A stretch of DNA of 11,270 nucleotides from positions 2,109-13,378 of the forward strand of contig HF985506.1 in the NCBI GenBank assembly GCA_000432015.1. Reading direction: 5' to 3'. Made by a program: the position numbers and the translations under genes. The notes beneath the pieces are model-generated. The model saw nothing but the letters and a program-made list of their open reading frames with translations, did not search any database and had not been told where the DNA came from. Below, one piece after another: positions 6,059 to 11,270 of this stretch (positions are counted from its first letter, which is position 1; the number at the start of each line of letters is the position of its first letter). The DNA is from Clostridium sp. CAG:1024 (lineage in GTDB: Bacteria > Bacillota > Clostridia > Christensenellales > CAG-138).

Positions 6059-7192
6059 TCACAGCTCCTTCACCCAGCAGCGGCGGCGCTTATGCTGTTC
6101 ATAATCAAAGAACTTCCACTGCGCCTGCACCTTTTCGTTCAGTTCGAGCATTGGTCCCGTCTCCGCATAGCGGAAACCCGCCTTGATGACCTTTTTCTGC
6201 ATCTCGTTCATGATGATCGCGTTTACGCCCGCGCCCTGCAAGTCGGGACGGACTGCGATGAGCAGAAGATCGAGCGTATCGTTCTTTCCCTTGAGCGCCC
6301 GCAGCATCGGGATCCAACCGAAGGGGAACATGCGGCCGCCGTTTTGCCGCTGCGCTTTTTCGAGTGAGGGACAGCTGATGCCGAATGCGACCATTTCGCC
6401 CGCCTCGTTATAGACGAATGCGGTCGTTCGCGGGTCGAGCATGGGCAGAAACTCGCTCACATACTTATCCGTCTGCTCCTCGGTCATGGGAACCACGCCG
6501 AACAGCGCCTTATAGGTCTCGTTCCAGAGTCCGAACATATCCTTGGCAAGCTCCTTGATCGGCTTGCCCTGATTGCCGAGATCGACCACGCGGAGTTTTT
6601 TCCGCTTCTGCACGCAGTCCGCGATCCGTTCAAGGCGCTCCACCGGCGCATCCGGGATCTTGATGCGGCACTCGATCCAATCGACTTCTTTCCCGTAGCC
6701 GCGGCGCTCCATCTGCCGGATATAATACGGGTGATTGTAATAGGTGATGAACAGGCTCATGCGGTCAAATCCCTCGACCAGCATGCCCTCGCGGTCCATG
6801 TCGGAAAAGCCGAGCGGGCCGTGCGCGTGCGTACAGCCGTGCGTTTCCCTGCCCCAGCGCTCCACCGCGTCGAACAGCGCGTCCACGACCTCGTCGTCGT
6901 CAATGAAGTCGATGTGCGTAACGGTCAGATAGTTTTTACCGAATTTCTCGTTCGCTCTGCGGTTATGGATGCCCGCGATCCTGCCGACGATCTCGCCGTC
7001 GCGCAACGCAAGAAAGCACTTTGCGTCGCAATATGCAAACGCAGGGTTTTTTCCGTGCTGCATGTCCGCGACCTGGCTGGACAGCATATCCGGCACAAAG
7101 TACGGATTGCCCCGGTAGAGCTTCCGCGGAAAGTCCATGAACCGCACCAGCTCGCGTTTTGTTTTCGCCTCCCGAATGTTTACCGTTCCCAT
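6059..7192 (-). CDS. YghO-like GNAT-fold acyltransferase family protein
   Basis: A 377-residue protein whose opening, VNIREAKTKRELVRFMDFPRKLYRGNPYFVPDML, matches the YghO-like family placed in the acyl-CoA N-acyltransferase (GNAT) superfamily; function unknown. Two GNAT-like halves can be seen. The first has FLALRDGEIVGRIAGIHNRRANE (about 60-82) and continues to GPLGFSDMDREGMLVEGF (about 124-141). The second has AFVYNEAGEMVAFGISCPS, then LLIAVRPDLQGAGVNAIIMNEM, resembling the R/Q-x-x-G-x-G/A acetyl-CoA loop, then AETGPMLELNEKVQAQW near the C-terminus. Cytosolic, no signal peptide. The ATG at 7192 is preceded by an AAGGGGA ribosome site about 5 nt away. The gene lies 125 nt after the DUF4349 lipoprotein gene, and a terminator follows its stop. 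Substrate unknown. Confidence 0.78.
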   Translation of the reverse strand: MGTVNIREAKTKRELVRFMDFPRKLYRGNPYFVPDMLSSQVADMQHGKNPAFAYCDAKCFLALRDGEIVGRIAGIHNRRANEKFGKNYLTVTHIDFIDDDEVVDALFDAVERWGRETHGCTHAHGPLGFSDMDREGMLVEGFDRMSLFITYYNHPYYIRQMERRGYGKEVDWIECRIKIPDAPVERLERIADCVQKRKKLRVVDLGNQGKPIKELAKDMFGLWNETYKALFGVVPMTEEQTDKYVSEFLPMLDPRTTAFVYNEAGEMVAFGISCPSLEKAQRQNGGRMFPFGWIPMLRALKGKNDTLDLLLIAVRPDLQGAGVNAIIMNEMQKKVIKAGFRYAETGPMLELNEKVQAQWKFFDYEQHKRRRCWVKEL

Positions 7193-7317
7193 AGTATCCC
7201 CTTATCCTTGTTTTACCGTTCGAAAGCGCAGACCTCCCACAGCCCGTGCCCTCGGTTTCTCCGACATTGGGTTGATCTGTCCGGCGTCGGCATGGCGAGC
7301 AGCCCTCCGCGTCGGCT

Positions 7318-8328
7318 CTATGCGTTCTCGCGGGTCCCCGCGTCCTGCTCCGCGGCTTCCGCTTCCGCCTTTCCTTGCTCCGCCGCAAGCTGCTTCCGCG
7401 CTCTGCGCTCTTTCCGCTTTCTGCTTGCGCGGCGGCTGAGGAGAACTGTCCCCACGACGATGCCGCCGATGACAAGCACGGGCAGGCCGATGTTCGCAAG
7501 AACGATGACGAAGCCCGCCAGAATGATGAGCAGGTAGTCCCAACTGTTTTCGAGGCCCTCAAGGATCCTGCCGCCCACGCCGGCCGCGCTCCAGCGATCG
7601 GTCTCCGCGACCTTCTTCGGCGTTTCGTTGATCGTCAGCTCCAGCGTCGCGTAGCGCACCTCGTGATCCCAGAGGTTGATGCGCCCCTGATAGGACTCGA
7701 TCCTTTCGCGCACTTCGGCAAGCTGCTCCCGCACAAGCAGGATCTCTTCAACGGTCTTGCACTCCGCGAGGATCTGCATGAGCTGGGCTTCCTCGGCCTG
7801 CATGGTCTTGAGCCGCGCGCTCATATCATAATACTCGAGCGTCACGTCGTCACTCCAAAGCCGATAGTGCTCCGCTTCACCCAAACGCTCGAGACTTTGC
7901 ACAAACGCCTCCAGCTGATCCGCAGGTACTTTGAGCGTTGCGCTCGCATAGTTCTTCCCCTCGGAATCCGTCCATTCATAAGACGAGGCAAGGTAACCGC
8001 CGAGCGCCTCGCACTGTCTGCGCGCGTTCTCAAGCGAATCCGCGGGGACGTCCGCCGTGATGGTCAGTTCTGCATTGTAGATGATCTTTTCGCCGTACCT
8101 GTTCTCCGCATCCGCGATACCGGCGGCGCCCTCCGGCGCCGGGGCTGTGGTCGCGGCTTCTTCGGTGGGTTCCTCATAGGCATAGGGGACGTCGTAGTCC
8201 GCCGATTTATCCTGCGCCATGTTCACGCCGTAAGCCATCGGTTCGGCTGCGGGGCTTTTCCGGCTGCCGCATCCAGTCAAAAGCAACGCCGCGGCAAGCA
8301 GCAGGGCAAACAGCTTGCATCGTTTCAT
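7318..8328 (-). CDS. DUF4349 domain lipoprotein with C-terminal membrane helix
   Basis: A 336-residue protein beginning with a textbook lipoprotein signal: MKRCKLFALLLAAALLLTGC with Cys20 as lipidation site. A low-complexity acidic/Pro/Ala linker spans about 21-78. The DUF4349 domain follows (about 80-236): KIIYNAELTITADVP, a repeat-like ATLKVPADQLEAFV, a predicted coiled coil (about 170-215, ARLKTMQAEEAQLMQIL onward), and YATLELTINE closing the domain. A hydrophobic helical hairpin (about 264-297) and a highly basic then Ala/Glu-rich tail end the protein. The lipidated N-terminus and TM segment together place the DUF4349 domain outside the membrane with the tail inside. The ATG at 8328 has a perfect AAGGAGGT 5 nt upstream; an in-frame ATG at 8397 would bury the signal peptide. 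Molecular role unknown. Confidence 0.88.
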   Translation of the reverse strand: MKRCKLFALLLAAALLLTGCGSRKSPAAEPMAYGVNMAQDKSADYDVPYAYEEPTEEAATTAPAPEGAAGIADAENRYGEKIIYNAELTITADVPADSLENARRQCEALGGYLASSYEWTDSEGKNYASATLKVPADQLEAFVQSLERLGEAEHYRLWSDDVTLEYYDMSARLKTMQAEEAQLMQILAECKTVEEILLVREQLAEVRERIESYQGRINLWDHEVRYATLELTINETPKKVAETDRWSAAGVGGRILEGLENSWDYLLIILAGFVIVLANIGLPVLVIGGIVVGTVLLSRRASRKRKERRARKQLAAEQGKAEAEAAEQDAGTRENA

Positions 8329-8520
8329 ACTGTACCTCCTTAAAATATACCATAGAATCGATGTGTTTGAAAGCGTCTTTCCGGCTTCTTCCGTCATTCC
8401 TCAGAAACGCCGCTCCCATTGGCCTCCATATAGAACACCAGTCTTCCCGCGACTTGGTTGCGCGCTGTTTTTTCGAGCGTGGGCGGGCGACGCCACTCCA
8501 TTGCCGTCCGATTCCACTCC
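8329..8520. other. Intergenic gap, 192 nt, no gene or clear terminator
   Basis: Between the ligase stop and the DUF4349 gene I see only the AAGGAGGT ribosome site (8334-8341) and a GGAGTGG direct repeat near 8490-8518 on the minus strand. No minus-strand terminator follows the ligase, so read-through into the DUF4349 gene is possible. Confidence 0.5.
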
Positions 8521-10263
8521 CTATGCCCGCCGGTTTTTGATCCTCTCCTGCTCTTCTTTTTCCAGCACGGTATAGGCGATCTTGCCCACAAGCGTTTTCG
8601 GAAGCGATTCGCGCACCTCGATCTCATAGGGCATGGCGTACTTTGCGATATTCTTTTTGCAATGCTCGAACAGCTCTTTTTTGAGCTCCGGCGTATCCTT
8701 CACGCCCGGCATAAGCACGACGAAGGCCTTGACCTTCTGCATCCTGTACGAATCCGGCACGCCGATGACGCAGCTCATCTGTACCGCTTCGTGCGCGTCG
8801 ATGATATTCTCGAGCTGCGAGGGATACACATTGTAGCCGCTTGTGACGATCATGCGCTTGATGCGCTGCTTGAAGTAGATGAAGCCGTCCTCGTCCATCT
8901 TGCCGAGGTCGCCCGTGTGCAGCCAGACATACCCGTCGTCGTGGCGGCGGAGCGTACTTGCCGTCTCCTCCGGCTGGTTCACATACCCGTGCATCATCGT
9001 GGGGCCGGTCAGACAGATCTCTCCGTCTTCGCCATAGGGGACTTCGTCGATCGTGCCGGGCCTGACCACCTTATAATAGGTGTCCGGGAAGGGCAGTCCG
9101 ATGCTGCCCTCTCTGTACAGATCGACCGGCGTGAGGCACGAGGCCGTCACGCACTCGGTCGTGCCGTAGCCCTCGCGCACCGTAACGGTCGCGCCGTGAT
9201 CTTTCAAAAACTTATCGAACTTCTTCTTCAGCTCGATGGACAGCGAATCGCCGCCGGAGAACACGCCTTTCAGGCAGGCAAGGGAAACGCCGTTCATGTA
9301 GGGATTTCTCGTGATGCCCTCATACAGCGTCGGAACGCCGGCGATATAGTTCGGCTGCGCCTTCTTCAGCAGTCGCGCATAGCTCTCGACGGAGACGCGC
9401 GGCACGAGAATGGAATTGCCGCCCGCGACCATCATCGTATGGATGCACACGCCGAGGCCGAAGCCGTGGAACATCGGCATTGCCGCAAGCATGCTCTGGC
9501 CGGGCTCAAACGTCGTCGCCATGGCGATGGTCTGTAGTCCCAGTGCGTTAAAGTTCAGGTTGGAGAGCAGAATACCCTTTGTCTTGCCGGTCGTGCCGCC
9601 GGAGAACAGGATCGCCGCAGGATCGTGACCCGCACGCTTGACGATGTACGGCTCGGCATAGGTGTCGCCCTTTTTGAGAAAATCCGACCACGGCACGGCG
9701 GGGGGTTGCATGTCGAGGCGATCCATCTTGCGTCCCTCGGTGAGCCAGTAGCCAAACTTCATGATGGGAGAGAGCGCATCGGAAATGCTCGAAACAACGA
9801 GCGTATCCACGGGCGCTTCCTTCAGCACCTCCATGAATTTCCCGTAGAACATCTCCAGCGTGACCGCAGCAACAGAGCCGGAGTCCTTGATATAGAATGC
9901 GATCTCGCCGACGCTCGAGAGCGGGTGGATCATGGTCGCGACCGCGCCGATGAGGTTCAGCCCGTAGAAGCAGAGCACCGCCTGCGGACAGTTCGGCATA
10001 CAAACGGTCACGCGGTCGTCCTTCCTGATCCCGGCGGCCGCAAACGCACGTCCGACGCGGGAGATCTGTTTCATCATTTCGGCATAGGTCGTTTTTTTAC
10101 CCTGAAATGTGAAAGCGGTATAATTCGGATACTTTTCCGCGACTGCGGCGATAGCGTCCACCATCGATCCGTCCGGATAGGTCAGGTGCGCGGGAACCGT
10201 ACCGTAATGCTTAAGCCAGGGTGCGGAAACTTCATAATCAAACCGAAGCGCTTCAGTATTCAC
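8521..10263 (-). CDS. AMP-forming acyl-CoA ligase (long-chain fatty-acid--CoA ligase type)
   Basis: A 580-residue class I adenylate-forming enzyme, which activates a carboxylic acid with ATP to an acyl-adenylate and transfers it to CoA. Motifs in order: SGGTTGKTKG (221-230, ATP loop), MPMFHGFGLG (262-271), SGGDSL (336-341), EGYGTTE (364-370), HTGD (449-452) with the adenine-ribose Asp452, the hinge segment QRIKRMIVTSGYNVYP (466-481), and PKTLVGK with the catalytic Lys561. The hinge lacks the common GR.KD form (QRIKR here), but Arg467 is kept. The long hydrophobic-pocket region is consistent with a fatty or aromatic acid; the actual substrate cannot be read. Start: a GTG at 10263, with AAAGGAGGAG about 9 nt upstream inside the end of the preceding gene (11-nt overlap). 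It probably supplies acyl-CoA to the upstream acyltransferase-like protein. Confidence 0.93.
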   Translation of the reverse strand: MNTEALRFDYEVSAPWLKHYGTVPAHLTYPDGSMVDAIAAVAEKYPNYTAFTFQGKKTTYAEMMKQISRVGRAFAAAGIRKDDRVTVCMPNCPQAVLCFYGLNLIGAVATMIHPLSSVGEIAFYIKDSGSVAAVTLEMFYGKFMEVLKEAPVDTLVVSSISDALSPIMKFGYWLTEGRKMDRLDMQPPAVPWSDFLKKGDTYAEPYIVKRAGHDPAAILFSGGTTGKTKGILLSNLNFNALGLQTIAMATTFEPGQSMLAAMPMFHGFGLGVCIHTMMVAGGNSILVPRVSVESYARLLKKAQPNYIAGVPTLYEGITRNPYMNGVSLACLKGVFSGGDSLSIELKKKFDKFLKDHGATVTVREGYGTTECVTASCLTPVDLYREGSIGLPFPDTYYKVVRPGTIDEVPYGEDGEICLTGPTMMHGYVNQPEETASTLRRHDDGYVWLHTGDLGKMDEDGFIYFKQRIKRMIVTSGYNVYPSQLENIIDAHEAVQMSCVIGVPDSYRMQKVKAFVVLMPGVKDTPELKKELFEHCKKNIAKYAMPYEIEVRESLPKTLVGKIAYTVLEKEEQERIKNRRA

Positions 10264-11146
10264 AGCGGATCTCCTCCTTTGCGGGCGTGTCGAGCAGCTC
10301 CGGATGCGTCAGGAGGTGCTTGAGCAGCCGAACGGTCTTTGCATAGTAGTATCCGTCGGCAATGCGCTCGTCGAGCGTCAGTCCGATCTCGATGACCGGG
10401 CGCATCTCGGCCTTGCCCTCGTCGTCAAAGAACGGCTGCAAGTGCCGCTCGCCAACAACGACGAAAATGGAGTTCGTTCCCCAGTTCGTCAGGTGATGGT
10501 AGCCCGCGCGGAGCTTCAGCGAGCCGAGGTTCGTGATGAACACGGTGCTGTTGTACGGATCCTCCCGAAGAAGCGATTTCGGCATATGCCCGTGATCGTC
10601 GAGCCATGCCAGCAGGTTCATGCAGAGTTTCACGAGGAAAAACGGCATCTTCGTGATGAAATCCATCGTATCCGTCGTGTCATCCTTCTTGTCCCGCACG
10701 CGCAGGTCGTACACAAAGTCGCAGAGCTTGTCATGCATCTCGTTCATGCTGCTCTTGCCGCTCTCCGGATCGTACTTGAGGATCGCAAGGGCTTCCGCCC
10801 CGGTATCGGAGAACACCTTTTTCGCAACGAGCGAAAAGGAGATATGATCGCGCTGATAATACCGGCCGCCCTTGATGAAGCTATTCATGCGCGGCCGCAT
10901 GTCGATCGCTCTGCCGAGCGCCGCAAGGATCGCCTGAAACGCCGTGTACCGATGCTCCGGGTTTTCGCCGTTCTTCTTTTCAAGATAGGCCTCGAGCGCG
11001 GTCACGTCCACGACCTCCTGAATAAACGCCTCGTTGTCCGCGCGGTTCGGGAGCATCGGCGGCATGATGACATGCATGCTGTCCAGTCCTCGGATCCGCC
11101 TGGCGTCATACCGATCGCCCCGGCGGCGTTTTTTGTTTGTTTCCAT
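10253..11146 (-). CDS. Stand-alone E2/CAT-fold acyltransferase-like protein (2-oxoacid dehydrogenase E2 catalytic-domain type)
   Basis: A 297-residue protein resembling only the catalytic domain of 2-oxoacid dehydrogenase E2 (chloramphenicol acetyltransferase fold); there is no lipoyl or peripheral-subunit-binding domain. Family features are the C-terminal VIEIGLTLDERIADGYYYAK (251-270) and the ITNLGSLKLRAGYHH stretch (204-218), equivalent to the E2 SNLG loop. The active-site motif H-R-x-x-D-G reads ERIADG: Glu260 replaces the catalytic His, while Asp264 and Gly265 remain. The basic start, NKKRRRGDRYDARRIRGLDSM, is shared with clostridial proteins I recall from the same subgroup. Start: the ATG at 11146 is preferred because GGGGTGGA lies 9 nt upstream; an ATG at 11164 has no ribosome site. 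There is no E1 or E3 gene nearby. First gene of the transcript with the acyl-CoA ligase. Confidence 0.8.
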   Translation of the reverse strand: METNKKRRRGDRYDARRIRGLDSMHVIMPPMLPNRADNEAFIQEVVDVTALEAYLEKKNGENPEHRYTAFQAILAALGRAIDMRPRMNSFIKGGRYYQRDHISFSLVAKKVFSDTGAEALAILKYDPESGKSSMNEMHDKLCDFVYDLRVRDKKDDTTDTMDFITKMPFFLVKLCMNLLAWLDDHGHMPKSLLREDPYNSTVFITNLGSLKLRAGYHHLTNWGTNSIFVVVGERHLQPFFDDEGKAEMRPVIEIGLTLDERIADGYYYAKTVRLLKHLLTHPELLDTPAKEEIRCEY

Positions 11147-11199
11147 CGCTGCAATCCACCCCATAATAAATTCAGTATTAGTGCATATAGGTGTAAGTT

Positions 11200-11228
11200 A
11201 CTATACCCGTTTTCCGTCAAAAAGTCAA
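11200..11228 (-). promoter_or_regulatory. Sigma-A type promoter of the E2-like/acyl-CoA ligase operon
   Basis: On the minus strand TTGACT (11228-11223) and TATAGT (11205-11200) are exactly 17 nt apart, each one mismatch from consensus (TTGACA, TATAAT). The predicted transcript start is near 11193, about 47 nt before the chosen ATG at 11146. Confidence 0.75.
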
Positions 11229-11244
11229 ATTGTTGTCACAATTT
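11227..11244. promoter_or_regulatory. Perfect inverted repeat at the -35 edge, candidate operator
   Basis: AAATTGT (11227-11233) and ACAATTT (11238-11244) form a perfect 7-bp inverted repeat with a 4-nt spacer, overlapping the upstream two bases of the -35 box. The lack of a following T-run and the position upstream of transcription argue for a protein-binding site. Which regulator binds is unknown; a lipid-responsive repressor would suit the genes (inference). Confidence 0.5.
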
Positions 11245-11270
11245 ACCCGTCCCAAAGCGCAAAAAACAGC

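Noticed and set aside
8344..8372. TTTCAA and TATATT 17 nt apart on the minus strand upstream of the DUF4349 gene
   Set aside because: The implied transcript start (about 8337) would fall inside the AAGGAGGT ribosome site, and the -35 box matches consensus at only half its positions.
8450..8476. CGCGA/TGCGCG stem followed by six T on the plus strand
   Set aside because: No plus-strand gene lies upstream of it for more than 3 kb, and the stem is short and bulged.
8458..9537. Long open frame (359 codons) on the plus strand opposite the acyl-CoA ligase
   Set aside because: It is antisense to a clear enzyme gene; its Arg/His/Ala-rich product has no family pattern and reflects GC-rich codon use on the other strand.

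Overview
The window looks like a chromosomal segment of a GC-rich Clostridia bacterium, probably a gut Oscillospirales/Ruminococcaceae-type organism. This is inferred from strong GGAGG ribosome sites, the combination of a ThyX-type thymidylate synthase with a ComEB-type dCMP deaminase, YetF/DUF421 followed by a DUF4363 protein, and a DUF4349 lipoprotein. No taxonomic marker gene is present, so the assignment is tentative. Coding density is high: eleven complete protein genes, no gap above 300 bases, and no RNA gene, CRISPR array, insertion sequence or phage gene seen.

Left part. Two plus-strand genes, an RsmF-like 16S rRNA m5C methyltransferase (71-1405) and an MTAP/PNP-family nucleoside phosphorylase (1458-2189), end at a strong two-way terminator (about 2231-2282). 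A minus-strand pair converges on it: dCMP deaminase (3059-3478) translationally coupled by an ATGA overlap to a divergent ThyX (2304-3062). Together they form a dCMP to dUMP to dTMP route. Divergent from that pair, a YetF/DUF421 membrane protein (3647-4375) overlaps a small DUF4363-like membrane-anchored protein (4365-4748).

Right part. From 4789 to 11146 all genes are on the minus strand. In transcription order they are: a stand-alone E2/CAT-fold acyltransferase-like protein, an AMP-forming acyl-CoA ligase overlapping it by 11 nt, a DUF4349 lipoprotein, a YghO-like GNAT-fold protein, an unrecognised small lipoprotein, and a class II (fuculose-phosphate type) aldolase. The first two are driven by a near-consensus promoter with a perfect inverted repeat against its -35 box. 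An intrinsic terminator separates the YghO-like gene from the lipoprotein-aldolase pair.

Most unusual points: (i) the ThyX has RKR instead of the signature RHR, has lost other canonical nucleotide-site residues and carries a Cys-rich tail; (ii) the E2-like protein has Glu where the acyltransferase family has its catalytic His, and is fused in expression to an acyl-CoA ligase; (iii) an MTAP-like phosphorylase with a PNP-type Asn and a class II aldolase occur in the same neighbourhood, which hints at 5-deoxypentose salvage. None is proven by sequence alone.
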